Below are positions 1-8,573 of a stretch of DNA of 64,000 nucleotides, one piece after another. The notes under the pieces were generated by a model that searched no databases, was not told the origin of the DNA, and saw only the letters and a list, made by a program, of their open reading frames with translations. Position numbers and translations under genes: made by a program. Origin of the DNA: Roseitalea sp. MMSF_3546 (lineage in GTDB: Bacteria; Pseudomonadota; Alphaproteobacteria; Rhizobiales; Rhizobiaceae); contig NZ_JASHKB010000002.1 of assembly GCF_030732865.1 (NCBI RefSeq), positions 124,001 to 188,000 on the forward strand. The letters are read 5' to 3'. Every line of letters starts with the position of its first letter. Position 1 is the stretch's first letter.

Positions 1-512
1 TGTACCACGATGGCACGCTCGTCTCGTCTATGCGTCTGAACGTGCTCGCGGCGGGCCTGCCCGAAACGCCGGCGTTGAAACTGTGTCGCAGTACGCTGGC
101 GCCGCTGCTGGCCCAGGGCATGGTGTTCATCGACCCGACCCGGTTCGCCGTCGATGCCGAAGCCTCCCGGGCCATTCCGGCGCTGCCGCTGCTGACGCAC
201 CGGCTGTCGACCATGATGACGATTTACCGCAATGCCGACCACTGCCTGTGCGTGGTCAAGGCGACGCACGAGGCCTATTACCGGCGCGTGTTCGGCGCGA
301 CGCGCCTTGCCGGCCCCTTCGTGCCCGAGGGCATGATCCCGGACACGCTGCTGCTGGCGATCTCGCGCGGCAACCAGGACTACATCACCCGCCGCAACCC
401 GATCTTCAACTTCACCCAGACCGAGGCGCGGCTGCTGTTCGACGATCGCGTCGATGCCCTGCCGCCGCTCAGCGTGCTGCCGACCGCGCGCTTCGCCGCC
501 CGCGCGGCGTGA
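1..512 (+). CDS. N-acyl amino acid synthase FeeM-like protein (5' end outside window)
   Basis: The reading frame is open from base 3, so the start lies upstream; about 170 C-terminal residues are present. Seen: a segment beginning YHDGTLVSSMRLNVL, then a FIDPTRFAVD motif, a YYRRVFGATR motif and a closing PIFNFTQTEARLLFD segment. These match the GNAT-like FeeM/autoinducer-synthase fold, in which an acyl-ACP donor is condensed with an amino acid. The substrate cannot be told from this fragment. The next gene is 113 bp downstream and unrelated in function. An internal ATG at base 30 exists but would remove a conserved strand, so it is not taken as the start. Confidence 0.7.
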   Translation, partial: YHDGTLVSSMRLNVLAAGLPETPALKLCRSTLAPLLAQGMVFIDPTRFAVDAEASRAIPALPLLTHRLSTMMTIYRNADHCLCVVKATHEAYYRRVFGATRLAGPFVPEGMIPDTLLLAISRGNQDYITRRNPIFNFTQTEARLLFDDRVDALPPLSVLPTARFAARAA

Positions 513-625
513 GGCGCCGCGCCCCCGCGTCGCAGCGGACGAACGTCGCACGCCATTGCAGTGCGGTACGGTTTTCGCTATGCGCTGTCGCAGCGAACTG
601 ACGATGACCGGCAGCGGAGACCTTC

Positions 626-844
626 ATGAGCCAGGACCACAACGGCAATGACGATGGAGCGCCCATGGACTATCGCGAGCATGAGCGCACATTCGCCGCG
701 TTCCTGACGATGACCAAGTGGGGCGCCGCATCGGTTGCGGCCGTGCTGATCGCCATGGCCTTCGGCTTCTTTGCCGGCGGCGGTTTCTTCGGTGGCCTGA
801 TCGTCTTCGTCATCTTGATGGTGGTGGCCTGGTTCTTCCTGTAA
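626..844 (+). CDS. aa3-type cytochrome c oxidase subunit IV
   Basis: A 72-residue protein with a hydrophilic N-terminus, the characteristic MDYREHERTFAAF segment at about residue 14, and one long membrane helix from about residue 32 to the end with a glycine-rich middle. This is the small bacterial aa3 oxidase subunit IV family found in alphaproteobacteria; it is an accessory inner-membrane subunit of the terminal oxidase and carries no redox cofactor. GGAGA lies just upstream of the ATG. An in-frame internal ATG (MDYREH) at about 665 could be an alternative start. It sits 67 bp before pntAA, a neighbourhood common in Rhizobiales, although the oxidase core genes are not in this window. Confidence 0.85.
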   Translation: MSQDHNGNDDGAPMDYREHERTFAAFLTMTKWGAASVAAVLIAMAFGFFAGGGFFGGLIVFVILMVVAWFFL

Positions 845-911
845 CCGCGTCCGGCCAGAGGGGACACAAGCCGGCCGGGACGCCGGAACACTGCATTTTG
901 GGGGGACGGAT

Positions 912-2078
912 TTGCCACTGAACATCTTCATCGCCAAGGAGACCTCGGGCGAGGAGCCGCGCGTGGCCGGCTCGCCCGATACCGTCAAGCGCCTGGTCGG
1001 GGCGGGACACGAGGTCGTCGTCCAGAAGGGTGCGGGGACGGCCTCGCGCATCACCGACGAGGCTTTCGAGGCCGCCGGAGCTTCGCTGGGCACGGCGGCC
1101 TCGGCCGGCAAGGCCGACATCGTGCTCAAGGTGCGCCGGCCCACGGAGGCCGAGCTCAAGCGCTACAAGAAGGGGGCCGTCGTCGTCGCCATGATGGACC
1201 CGTTCGATGCGGGCAAGGCACTCGACACGATGGCCGGTGCGGGCGTGTCGGCATTTGCGATGGAACTGATGCCGCGCATCACCCGCGCGCAGTCGATGGA
1301 TGTGCTGTCCAGCCAGGCGAACCTGGCCGGCTATCAGGCCGTCGTCGAGGCGGCGCACGCCTATGACCGCGCCATGCCGATGATGATGACGGCCGCCGGC
1401 ACGGTGCCCGCCGCGCGCGTGTTCGTGATGGGCGCGGGCGTTGCCGGCCTGCAGGCCATCGCCACGGCGCGGCGGCTGGGCGCGGTCGTCACCGCCACCG
1501 ACGTGCGCCCTGCGGCCAAGGAGCAGGTGGCTTCGCTCGGCGCCAAGTTCATCGCCGTCGAGGACGAGGAGTTCAAGGCGGCCGAGACGGCGGGCGGCTA
1601 CGCCAAGGAGATGTCGAAGGAGTACCAGGCCAAGCAGGCCGAACTGGTTGCCGATCACATCGCCAAGCAGGACATCGTCATCACCACCGCGCTTATCCCG
1701 GGCCGGCCGGCGCCAAGGCTGGTGACCAAGGCGATGATCGACACGATGAAGCCGGGCTCGGTGCTGGTCGATCTGGCTGTCGAGCGCGGCGGCAATGTGG
1801 ACGGCGCCAAGCCCGACGAGACGGTCGTGACCAAGAACGACGTCAGCATCATCGGCGTTGCCAACATGCCCGGCCAGGTCGCCGCCTCGGCTTCGCTGCT
1901 CTACGCCAGGAACGTGCTCGCCTTCATCGACACGCTGATCGACAAGGACAAGGGCGAACTCGCCATCGACCGTCAGGACGAACTGGTCAAGGCGACCCTG
2001 CTCACGCACGACGGGTCCGTGGTGCACGAACGGTTCGGCGGCGACAACGCCAAGAAGGGGGAGAAGACCGATGGGTGA
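912..2078 (+). CDS. pntAA: NAD(P) transhydrogenase subunit alpha part 1 (domain I)
   Basis: 388 residues from a TTG start preceded by a GGGGGGA ribosome-binding run. It resembles the alanine dehydrogenase/PntA N-terminal fold: [14 protein letters not shown] near the N-terminus, then the NAD-binding Rossmann motif [18 protein letters not shown] around residue 175. This is the soluble NAD(H)-binding domain I of the proton-translocating transhydrogenase, which moves hydride between NADH and NADP+ using the proton gradient. Alpha is split into two polypeptides here, as is usual in alphaproteobacteria; the second part overlaps this gene by 8 bp. The TTG start follows from the Shine-Dalgarno position and the conserved N-terminus. 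Confidence 0.95.
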   Translation: MPLNIFIAKETSGEEPRVAGSPDTVKRLVGAGHEVVVQKGAGTASRITDEAFEAAGASLGTAASAGKADIVLKVRRPTEAELKRYKKGAVVVAMMDPFDAGKALDTMAGAGVSAFAMELMPRITRAQSMDVLSSQANLAGYQAVVEAAHAYDRAMPMMMTAAGTVPAARVFVMGAGVAGLQAIATARRLGAVVTATDVRPAAKEQVASLGAKFIAVEDEEFKAAETAGGYAKEMSKEYQAKQAELVADHIAKQDIVITTALIPGRPAPRLVTKAMIDTMKPGSVLVDLAVERGGNVDGAKPDETVVTKNDVSIIGVANMPGQVAASASLLYARNVLAFIDTLIDKDKGELAIDRQDELVKATLLTHDGSVVHERFGGDNAKKGEKTDG

Positions 2079-2481
2079 CGATGCAGTGTCACAAGCGCTC
2101 GACGCGCTCGATCAGGCCGCTCAGGGCGTTCGCGACGCGATCGCCGAGGCGCCGCCCGTGGTGACTTCGGCCGCCGACGCCGTCCAGCAGGGCGGAGTGA
2201 GCGAGTTCGTCTTCCTGTTCTCGATCTTCGTTCTGGCGATCTTCGTGGGCTACTACGTGGTCTGGTCGGTCACGCCGGCGCTGCATACGCCGCTGATGAG
2301 CGTGACCAACGCGATCTCCTCGGTGATCGTGGTCGGCGCGCTGCTGGCCGTCGGCATATCGGAGAGCGGTTTCGCATCGGGGCTCGGCTTCGTCGCGCTG
2401 GTGCTCGCCTCGGTCAATATCTTCGGCGGCTTTCTGGTCACCCAGCGCATGCTCGCCATGTACAAGAAAAAAGACAAGTGA
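2071..2481 (+). CDS. pntAB: NAD(P) transhydrogenase subunit alpha part 2 (membrane)
   Basis: 136 residues. An acidic N-terminal tail of about 45 residues is followed by three or four hydrophobic helices and a lysine-rich C-terminus (YKKKDK). This matches the membrane half of the alpha subunit (start of domain II), which forms part of the proton channel with PntB. The ATG overlaps the end of pntAA by 8 bp, indicating translational coupling, and pntB follows after 14 bp. Confidence 0.94.
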   Translation: MGDDAVSQALDALDQAAQGVRDAIAEAPPVVTSAADAVQQGGVSEFVFLFSIFVLAIFVGYYVVWSVTPALHTPLMSVTNAISSVIVVGALLAVGISESGFASGLGFVALVLASVNIFGGFLVTQRMLAMYKKKDK

Positions 2482-2495
2482 GGCGATAGCGTATC

Positions 2496-3899
2496 ATGTC
2501 GACCAATGTCGCCTACTTTCTGTATCTCGTCTCCGGGATCCTGTTCATCCTCGCCCTGCGCGGGCTGAGTCATCCGACCACCAGCCGGCAGGGCAACATG
2601 TACGGCATGATCGGCATGGGCATCGCCGTGCTGACCACGCTGTTCTATGCCGCGCCCGGCGTCGGCGGCGCGTTCGCGATCCTTGTCGGCATCGCCATTG
2701 GCGGCTCGGTGGGCGCCTATGTGGCGCGCAACATCGCCATGACCGCCATGCCGCAACTCGTTGCCGGGTTCCACTCGCTGGTCGGCCTTGCCGCCGTGCT
2801 GGTGGCGGCGGCGGCGCTTTATTCGCCGGCCTCGTTCGGCATCGGCGCCATCGGCGCGATCAAGCCGGTGGCGCTGGTGGAGATGTCGATCGGCGTTGCC
2901 ATCGGCGCTGTGACGTTCACCGGTTCGATCATCGCCTTCCTGAAGCTCGACGGGCGGATGTCGGGCAAGCCGATCCTGCTGCCGGCCCGCCATGCGATCA
3001 ATGCCGGCATCGGCATCGCGATCGTGCTGCTGATCTTCATGCTGGTGGGCACCGAAAGCCGGGCGGTGTTCTGGCTGATCGTGCTGCTGTCGCTGGCGAT
3101 CGGCGTGCTGATCATCATCCCGATCGGCGGCGCCGACATGCCGGTGGTCGTGTCCATGCTCAACTCCTATTCGGGGTGGGCGGCCGCCGGCATCGGGTTC
3201 ACGCTCGAGAATCTGGCGCTGATCATCACCGGCGCGCTGGTCGGCTCGTCCGGGGCGATCCTGTCCTACATCATGTGCAAGGGCATGAACCGCTCGTTCA
3301 TATCGGTCATCCTGGGCGGCTTCGGCGGCGAGACGGCCGCTGCGGTCGCCGATGACGGCATCGACCGCACGGTCAAGCAGGGCTCGGCCGACGACGCGGC
3401 CTTCCTGATGAAGAATGCCTCCAAGGTCATCATCGTGCCCGGCTACGGCATGGCGGTGGCGCAGGCCCAGCACGCCGTGCGCGAGATGGCCGACATGCTC
3501 AAGGCCGAGGGCGTGGAGGTCTCCTATGCCATCCACCCCGTCGCGGGACGCATGCCCGGCCACATGAACGTGCTGCTGGCCGAGGCGAACGTGCCCTATG
3601 ACGAGGTGTTCGAACTCGAGGACATCAACGCCGAATTCGCCCAGGCCGACATCGCCTATGTGATCGGTGCCAACGACGTCACCAACCCGGCGGCGCGCGA
3701 CGATTCCTCCTCGCCGATCTACGGCATGCCGATCCTCGACGTCGACAAGGCCAAGACGTGCCTGTTCGTCAAGCGCTCGCTCGGATCGGGCTATGCGGGC
3801 ATCGACAACACGCTGTTCTACAAGGACGGCACGATGATGCTGCTGGGCGACGCCAAGAAGATGACCGAGGACATCGTCAAGGCGTTCGAGAACGCGTGA
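2496..3899 (+). CDS. pntB: NAD(P)(+) transhydrogenase subunit beta
   Basis: 467 residues. The first 260 or so are strongly hydrophobic with many transmembrane helices (domain II). The C-terminal about 190 residues are the NADP(H)-binding domain III, recognised by the VPGYGMAVAQAQHAV fingerprint, the GRMPGHMNVLLAEANVPYD segment and the KRSLGSGYAGIDN loop. It completes a full transhydrogenase of normal length for regenerating NADPH at the inner membrane. It is the last gene of the operon and converges on the ABM gene 66 bp away. That gap is GC-rich with weak dyad symmetry but no T-run, so no terminator is called. Confidence 0.96.
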   Translation: MSTNVAYFLYLVSGILFILALRGLSHPTTSRQGNMYGMIGMGIAVLTTLFYAAPGVGGAFAILVGIAIGGSVGAYVARNIAMTAMPQLVAGFHSLVGLAAVLVAAAALYSPASFGIGAIGAIKPVALVEMSIGVAIGAVTFTGSIIAFLKLDGRMSGKPILLPARHAINAGIGIAIVLLIFMLVGTESRAVFWLIVLLSLAIGVLIIIPIGGADMPVVVSMLNSYSGWAAAGIGFTLENLALIITGALVGSSGAILSYIMCKGMNRSFISVILGGFGGETAAAVADDGIDRTVKQGSADDAAFLMKNASKVIIVPGYGMAVAQAQHAVREMADMLKAEGVEVSYAIHPVAGRMPGHMNVLLAEANVPYDEVFELEDINAEFAQADIAYVIGANDVTNPAARDDSSSPIYGMPILDVDKAKTCLFVKRSLGSGYAGIDNTLFYKDGTMMLLGDAKKMTEDIVKAFENA

Positions 3900-3965
3900 G
3901 GACGGCGCCGTCGGCCGGTCGCGGCCATCGGCGCCGACCGGTTTCCGGCGTGCTCTTTCGCGCGG

Positions 3966-4268
3966 CTATGCCGCGCTCGACCAGCCGCCCTCGGCGTGGG
4001 CGATCTGGAAGAACAGAAAGCGTGGCTCGAAGCGTCCCACCGCTTCGGTCACTTCCGCGCCATGGGCGGCGCGAAAGGCCTGAAAGGCCTCGCGACTGTC
4101 CCATTCCATGTAGTTGACGACGACGTTCTCGCTCGGCGCCACGCCTGCGTGCAGGCGCGCGCGGCGAAAGCCGGGCTGTCTGGAGACGAGCCGTTCCAGA
4201 AGGTCCTTGACGGCCGCCAGGACCGCATCGGTGTCGGACGTCTCGAACAATACGTTGACGATGAACAT
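3966..4268 (-). CDS. antibiotic biosynthesis monooxygenase (ABM) domain protein
   Basis: 100 residues from the ATG at 4268, which has GGAGG seven bases upstream; a longer start at 4286 lacks this. Seen: MFIVNVLFETSD at the N-terminus, a central VVNYMEWDSREAFQAF segment typical of the ferredoxin-like ABM fold, and FEPRFLFFQI at the end. ABM proteins are small dimeric cofactor-free oxygenases or heme/quinone-related enzymes; the substrate cannot be inferred. It is divergently transcribed from an HxlR regulator with a 151-bp gap containing a partial palindrome, an arrangement in which HxlR regulators often control the neighbouring enzyme. Confidence 0.8.
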   Translation of the reverse strand: MFIVNVLFETSDTDAVLAAVKDLLERLVSRQPGFRRARLHAGVAPSENVVVNYMEWDSREAFQAFRAAHGAEVTEAVGRFEPRFLFFQIAHAEGGWSSAA

Positions 4269-4350
4269 GGCTGCGCCTCCGGTCACGGTTTCCGTGCCCG
4301 GAGCCTGGCGGCGTTCTCAGGCGCGCACCACTTCTCGATGTGGAGCGATC

Positions 4351-4371
4351 CCGCTACGAAATCTGTAGTGG
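4351..4371. promoter_or_regulatory. candidate HxlR operator between divergent genes
   Basis: A 21-base interrupted inverted repeat, CCGCTACGAA-A-TCTGTAGTGG, centred at 4361, with 7 of 10 arm positions complementary (core CTAC...GTAG). It lies between the start of the ABM gene (4268, minus) and the HxlR gene (4420, plus), where an autoregulated HxlR dimer would be expected to bind. Binding is inferred from position and symmetry only. Confidence 0.35.
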
Positions 4372-4419
4372 ACAATGCCGGCCGGAACGGGAACGATCGG
4401 CCGTGCAGGGAGATCGCCC

Positions 4420-5157
4420 ATGACGACATCCGGCTACACGCGGTTCTGTCCCGTTGCGATGGCATGCGAGATGCTCGAGCCGCGCTGGACCATGCTCATC
4501 CTGTGCGAGATGTGGTCCGGATCGACGCGCTTTTCCGAGATCCACAGGGGCGTTCCGGGCATGTCGCCGAGCCTTCTGTCGCGTCGGCTCAGGCAGATGC
4601 AGGATCGGGGCCTGGTCGAGCGGTTCGAGGCGACGGCGAACGGCCAGATCGCCTACCGGACGACCCAATTGGCCGACGAGCTGGAGCCGATCGTCAATGC
4701 CCTGGGGCACTGGGCGCACCGGCATCTCGACCCCGCAATCGGCACCGACCGCCTCGATGCCAAAGTGCTGATGTGGAACATCCGGCGCAAGATCGACCTG
4801 CGCGCGCTGCCGCGGCGGCGCTGCGTGATCGAGTTCGTCATCGACGAGCCCAATGACGTGACGGGCCGGTACTGGCTGATCATCCGGCCCAATGCCGATG
4901 TCGATCTGTGCATGGTCGATCCCAGGCACGATGTCGATCTGTTCATCCTTGCGCAGTTGAAGGCGCTTGCCGCAGCCTGGATGGGCTATTCGCACTTTGC
5001 CACCGAAATCGCGGCCGAGCGGATCAGGCTGGTCGGCGACCAGACGCTTGCCCGCACATTGTCACGATGGCTGATCAGAAGCAGCTTCGCGATCGCCGCC
5101 GAAGGGCCGTCCAGCCACGCACCCGTCAACGCGCGGTCCGCCGCCGGCCTCCGGTAG
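4420..5157 (+). CDS. HxlR-family transcriptional regulator with C-terminal SCP2-like extension
   Basis: 245 residues from the ATG at 4420 (GGGAGA upstream); an ATG at 4375 has poorer context. Residues of about 10-110 are the HxlR winged helix: CPVAMACEMLEPRWTMLIL, RFSEIHRGVPGMSPSLLSRRL, then DRGLVERF. Most HxlR proteins end near here, but this one continues for about 130 residues with a segment resembling an SCP2/sterol-carrier fold (EFVIDEPNDV, WLIIRPNADVDLC), seen in a subset of the family and probably a ligand-sensing part. It likely regulates itself and the divergent ABM gene. The effector is unknown. Confidence 0.85.
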   Translation: MTTSGYTRFCPVAMACEMLEPRWTMLILCEMWSGSTRFSEIHRGVPGMSPSLLSRRLRQMQDRGLVERFEATANGQIAYRTTQLADELEPIVNALGHWAHRHLDPAIGTDRLDAKVLMWNIRRKIDLRALPRRRCVIEFVIDEPNDVTGRYWLIIRPNADVDLCMVDPRHDVDLFILAQLKALAAAWMGYSHFATEIAAERIRLVGDQTLARTLSRWLIRSSFAIAAEGPSSHAPVNARSAAGLR

Positions 5158-5210
5158 CCGGTATCGCCATGGTCGACCTGGCGGCCGGCCGCTTCGCCGG
5201 CATGTGCCCG

Positions 5211-5256
5211 GGGCCGGGCGCGCCGGCGTGTTGTGGCCGCCGGCCCGCGCCGGCCC
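5211..5256. terminator. possible bidirectional terminator hairpin
   Basis: Between two convergent genes, GGGCCGG (5211-5217) pairs with CCGGCCC (5250-5256), extended inward by CCGGC/GCCGG. There is no T-run on either strand, so intrinsic termination is uncertain; the rest of the 104-bp gap shows nothing else. Confidence 0.35.
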
Positions 5257-5261
5257 TGGCG

Positions 5262-6140
5262 CTATCCGCCGACCCGCCTCAGGCCGGCCTCGGCGAAGGC
5301 GAGGTCGGGGTCGAGTTGCAGGGCGCGGCGGTAGGACTTCTGGGCCTGGGCCGTCTCGCCGCGCTGCTCGTAGACAAGGCCCTGATTGGCCCAGCCCTCG
5401 GCATTGCGCTCGTCAAGACGCAGTGCGTAATTGACGTCATCGAAGGCGTTGTCGAGCTGGTTCAGCGCGATGAACGAGATCGCCCGGCCGTTATAGGGCT
5501 CGGGTGCGTCCGGTTGCAGCGAGATGGCGGTCGAAAAGTCCTCGATCGCGAATTCGTGCTGATTGCGCGACTGGTAGATCAGGCCGCGGCGGTGATAGGC
5601 GCGCGGATCGGTGGTGTCGAGCCGGATGGCGCGCTCGAAATCGCCGAAAGCCTCGGTCGTGCGGCCCGCTCTTCGGTACAGTTCGCCGCGGCCGATATAG
5701 GCCTTGTCGTAGCGCGGATTGATCGCGATGGCCTGGTTGTAGTCACTCGCGGCGGCGACCGGGTCGCCGAGCGAGCGGTGGATCAGCGCACGGTTCGCAT
5801 AGGCTTCGTAAAAGCGCGGGTCGAGCGCGATGGCCCGGTTGAAATCCTCGAGCGCCTCGCGATACCGCCCGCCGCGGCCGAAGGCCGAACCGCGCACATT
5901 GTAGGCGTTGGCGTCGTTGGGGTTGGCGCGAATGACCCCGGTCAGCGAGGCGATGTTCTGCTCGCTGGCCTGTTCGCGCTCGATGCGCACGACATCGGTG
6001 GGCAGGCTGGCCGTCTGGCATGCGACAAGGGTCAGCGCCAACAGGCCGAGCCCGGCGAGACCGCCGGCCGGCCGCAGGCGAGCCGCCTTCCGCAATGAGG
6101 CAGTGCCGCGCATCGGCTTGGCCGGCCTGTTCGAATTCAT
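5262..6140 (-). CDS. TPR-repeat lipoprotein
   Basis: 292 residues from the ATG at 6140 (GGGGGA upstream). A basic N-terminus and hydrophobic stretch end in LALTLVAC, a plausible lipobox with Cys at about residue 41, so it is probably lipid-anchored. The rest is tandem tetratricopeptide repeats of about 34 residues, at least six units, with repeated patterns such as AYNVRGSAFGRGGRYREALEDF and AYIGRGELYRRAGRTTEAFGDF. TPR lipoproteins act as scaffolds for envelope protein complexes, and no partner is evident here. It lies downstream of rpsU on the same strand but is separated by a strong terminator, so it probably has its own promoter. Confidence 0.8.
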   Translation of the reverse strand: MNSNRPAKPMRGTASLRKAARLRPAGGLAGLGLLALTLVACQTASLPTDVVRIEREQASEQNIASLTGVIRANPNDANAYNVRGSAFGRGGRYREALEDFNRAIALDPRFYEAYANRALIHRSLGDPVAAASDYNQAIAINPRYDKAYIGRGELYRRAGRTTEAFGDFERAIRLDTTDPRAYHRRGLIYQSRNQHEFAIEDFSTAISLQPDAPEPYNGRAISFIALNQLDNAFDDVNYALRLDERNAEGWANQGLVYEQRGETAQAQKSYRRALQLDPDLAFAEAGLRRVGG

Positions 6141-6171
6141 GGCTGTCCCCCGGTCTGGTCCTGCTGCATAC

Positions 6172-6201
6172 AAAAAAGGTGTGGCCTTGTCCGGTCACAC
6201 C
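6172..6201 (-). terminator. rho-independent terminator of rpsU
   Basis: Read on the minus strand, GGTGTGACC, loop GGACAA, GGCCACACC, then TTTTTT. It is a nine-position stem with one mismatch followed by six T, lying 48 bp after the rpsU stop. It is the clearest intrinsic terminator in the window. Confidence 0.88.
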
Positions 6202-6248
6202 ATACTTGACTGTCAAAAAGACCAAATCGGGGCGAAGGCCCGGCGCCG

Positions 6249-6473
6249 TCAGCGACCCTTGCGGCCGCCCAGCAGTCCCTCGCGCTGCGCACGCTTGCGC
6301 GCCAGCTTGCGTGTGCGGCGCACGGCCTCGGCCTTTTCACGCGCACGCTTTTCGGAGGGCTTCTCGTAATGACCGCGAAGCTTCATTTCGCGGAAGACAC
6401 CTTCGCGCTGCATCTTCTTCTTGAGCACACGCAGTGCCTGGTCGACATTGTTGTCGCGTACGAGTACTTGCAA
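6249..6473 (-). CDS. rpsU: 30S ribosomal protein S21
   Basis: 74 residues, very basic. [20 protein letters not shown] at the N-terminus, a [21 protein letters not shown] core and a lysine/arginine-rich tail match bS21, which binds near the 3' end of 16S rRNA in the 30S subunit. The start codon is TTG, set by the conserved N-terminus and a GGGAT ribosome-binding sequence about six bases upstream. It is monocistronic: a terminator follows and a 330-bp divergent gap precedes it. Confidence 0.96.
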   Translation of the reverse strand: MQVLVRDNNVDQALRVLKKKMQREGVFREMKLRGHYEKPSEKRAREKAEAVRRTRKLARKRAQREGLLGGRKGR

Positions 6474-6803
6474 TTTCGATCCCGTTCCTCTGGTTTGGTC
6501 AGGTGATGTATGTCGGCAAATCGGCGGCTTCGACGGAACGAACTAACAGGTTCCCGAAGCCGATGCTCCGACGATTGCGGCACAGATAGCAGCTTCGCGC
6601 GGGCAAGTCCAGTGTGAGGCGCCAAGATGACAGCCATTTGTCGCCCTGCGGGGCCGGCTCGTTCGCGCCGGGCCGCAGCGCGCGGCGGGATCGGGATACG
6701 CTTCGTTTCCGGGCGCCGACCTGTCGCAATTGCACTGGAACCGCCGACTCTCCTGTGCTCTTGTGCGGCCATTCGATCCGCGCTCACGGTCCGGGACGAT
6801 TGC
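6474..6803. other. intergenic region between divergent rpsU and soxB
   Basis: A 330-bp gap that must hold promoters for rpsU (left) and the sox operon (right). An interrupted inverted repeat GGAAC-N10-GTTCC lies at 6535-6554. The soxB-proximal half is open in the soxB frame back to 6627, but that extension is arginine-rich, lacks similarity to SoxB and is not taken as coding. No convincing sigma-70 promoter could be picked by eye. Confidence 0.5.
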
Positions 6804-8057
6804 ATGCGCCGATTTTCAGGATTTGCCCTTGCACGCGAGGCGGTGCGTGCGCATCGCGGCTGGGGCCGCCAGTGGGGCTCGCCCGAACCGCGCGAAAGCT
6901 ATGACGTGGTCATCGTCGGTGCCGGCGGGCACGGGCTGGCGACGGCCTACTACCTTGCCAGGGAGCACGGCATCACCAATGTCGCCGTGCTGGAGAAGGG
7001 CTGGCTCGGCGGCGGCAATACCGGCCGAAACACCACGATCATCCGCTCGAACTATCTGCACGAGGAATCGGCGGGCATCTACGACCACGCCGTCCGGCTG
7101 TGGGAGGACCTCAGCCAGGACCTGAACTACAACGTCATGTTCTCCCAGCGCGGCGTGATGATGCTGGCCCATTCGGTGCACGACCGGCAGGTGGCGATGC
7201 GCCACATCCACGCCAACCGGCTCAACGGCGTCGACAATGAATGGCTCGAGCCCGAGGCGGCCAGGGCCTGGTGTCCGCCGCTGAACATTGCGCGTTCGGC
7301 GCGTTATCCGGTGCTGGGCGCGGCGCTTCAAAGGCGCGGCGGCACGGCGCGGCACGATGCGGTCGCCTGGGGCTATGCGCGCGCGGCATCGAGCCGGGGC
7401 GTGCACATCATCGAAAACTGCGAGGTGACCGGAATCGCGCGTGCCGGCAACGGTCACGTCAAGGGCGTCGACACGACGCGCGGCTTCATCGGCGCGGGCA
7501 AGATCGGCGTGGTCGCCGCCGGCCACACATCGGTGCTGATGCGGATGGCGGATCTGCGCCTGCCGATCATGAGCTATCCGCTGCAGGCGCTGGTCTCAGA
7601 GCCGGTCAAGCCGTGCTTTCCGTGCGTTGTCATGTCGAACGCGGTGCATGGCTACATCTCCCAGTCCGACAAGGGCGAACTGGTGATCGGCGCGGGGACG
7701 GACCAGTACACCTCCTATTCGCAGGCCGGCAGCCTCGCCGTCATCCAGCACACGCTCGATGCGATCTGCGAACTGTTTCCGATGTTCACGCGGCTGAAGA
7801 TGATGCGGTCATGGGGCGGGGTCGTCGACGTCACGCCGGACCGCTCGCCGATCATCGCCAAGACGCCGGTTCCCGGCCTTTACGTCAATTGCGGCTGGGG
7901 TACGGGCGGCTTCAAGGCCACGCCCGGCTCCGGCCACGTTTTCGCGCACACCATTGCAAACGACAACCCGCATCCGGTCAATGCGGGTTTCACGCTGGAG
8001 CGGTTCTCCACCGGTGCTCTGATCGACGAGGCGGCGGCTGCGGCGGTGATGCATTAG
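6804..8057 (+). CDS. soxB: sarcosine oxidase subunit beta
   Basis: 417 residues from the ATG at 6804 (GGGA upstream), the usual SoxB length. The N-terminus [20 protein letters not shown] precedes the FAD-binding Rossmann motif [19 protein letters not shown] near residue 36. [17 protein letters not shown] follows, where the family holds its covalent flavin histidine and tunnel region. SoxB is the DAO-fold subunit where sarcosine is demethylated; with alpha, gamma and delta it yields glycine, H2O2 and 5,10-methylene-tetrahydrofolate. Gene order B-D-A-G is the standard operon order. Confidence 0.95.
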   Translation: MRRFSGFALAREAVRAHRGWGRQWGSPEPRESYDVVIVGAGGHGLATAYYLAREHGITNVAVLEKGWLGGGNTGRNTTIIRSNYLHEESAGIYDHAVRLWEDLSQDLNYNVMFSQRGVMMLAHSVHDRQVAMRHIHANRLNGVDNEWLEPEAARAWCPPLNIARSARYPVLGAALQRRGGTARHDAVAWGYARAASSRGVHIIENCEVTGIARAGNGHVKGVDTTRGFIGAGKIGVVAAGHTSVLMRMADLRLPIMSYPLQALVSEPVKPCFPCVVMSNAVHGYISQSDKGELVIGAGTDQYTSYSQAGSLAVIQHTLDAICELFPMFTRLKMMRSWGGVVDVTPDRSPIIAKTPVPGLYVNCGWGTGGFKATPGSGHVFAHTIANDNPHPVNAGFTLERFSTGALIDEAAAAAVMH

Positions 8058-8077
8058 GTCTGTGGCCGGGGGGCGCC

Positions 8078-8392
8078 ATGTTGTTGATCCATTGTCCGTA
8101 TTGCCAGGAGGACCGGCCCGAGCCGGAATTCGTCCATGCCGCAGAGGCCCATATCGACCGGCCACCGGACATGGCATCGCTGACCGACGAGGCGCTGGCG
8201 CAGTTCCTGTTCCTGCGCGACAATCCCAAGGGCATCACGTTCGAGCGCTGGCGGCACGTGCATGGCTGCGCGCGGTTCTTCAACGCGGTGCGCGATACCC
8301 ATACGGACCGGTTCCTGCTGACCTACAAGGCGGGCGAAGCGAAGCCGGACGTGGTCGAAGCGGCCAACGGGAACGCGAAAGGGGCGGGATGA
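8078..8392 (+). CDS. soxD: sarcosine oxidase subunit delta
   Basis: 104 residues. MLLIHCPYCQEDRPEPEF carries the first Cys pair, and an HVHGCARFFNAVRDT segment carries a later Cys/His group, consistent with the single zinc site of SoxD. Delta is a small structural subunit of the heterotetramer. It starts 20 bp after soxB with a GGGGGG run upstream. A 181-bp gap carrying a palindromic repeat separates it from soxA, where these genes are normally nearly contiguous. Confidence 0.94.
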   Translation: MLLIHCPYCQEDRPEPEFVHAAEAHIDRPPDMASLTDEALAQFLFLRDNPKGITFERWRHVHGCARFFNAVRDTHTDRFLLTYKAGEAKPDVVEAANGNAKGAG

Positions 8393-8405
8393 TGGACTTG
8401 TCACG

Positions 8406-8568
8406 CCCCTCACCCAACTGCGGCTATGGCTCATTGCATTGGCCAAGCCTCGTATCCCTCTCCCCGCAGGCGCGGAGAGGGACGGGCGGCGCCGACCGGC
8501 GCTCCGGCCGACCGATAGGCGCGATGTGGATGACCTCCTTTCCCCGCCCGCGGGGAGAGGGTGAGGGG
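8406..8568. repeat. REP-like mosaic palindromic element inside the sox operon
   Basis: The soxD-soxA gap is a compact repeat unit. Its ends are perfect 10-bp inverted repeats, CCCCTCACCC at 8406-8415 and GGGTGAGGGG at 8559-8568. Inside are two hairpins: CCCTCTCC...GGAGAGGG at 8456-8481, and CCTTTCCCCGC-CC-GCGGGGAGAGG at 8537-8560. This resembles the dispersed CTCCCCGC...GCGGGGAG palindromes common between genes in Rhizobiales. The right end supplies the GAGGGG that acts as the soxA ribosome-binding site six bases before the ATG. No second copy was seen in this window. Confidence 0.7.
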
Positions 8569-8573
8569 TTCGC

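Noticed and set aside
3900-3965. A terminator between pntB and the ABM gene.
   Set aside because: Only short GC dyads (GTCGGC...GCCGAC) with a long loop and no T-run were seen.
6627-6803. An N-terminal extension of soxB.
   Set aside because: The frame is open, but SoxB proteins begin at the [13 protein letters not shown] segment and the extension is arginine-rich without similarity.
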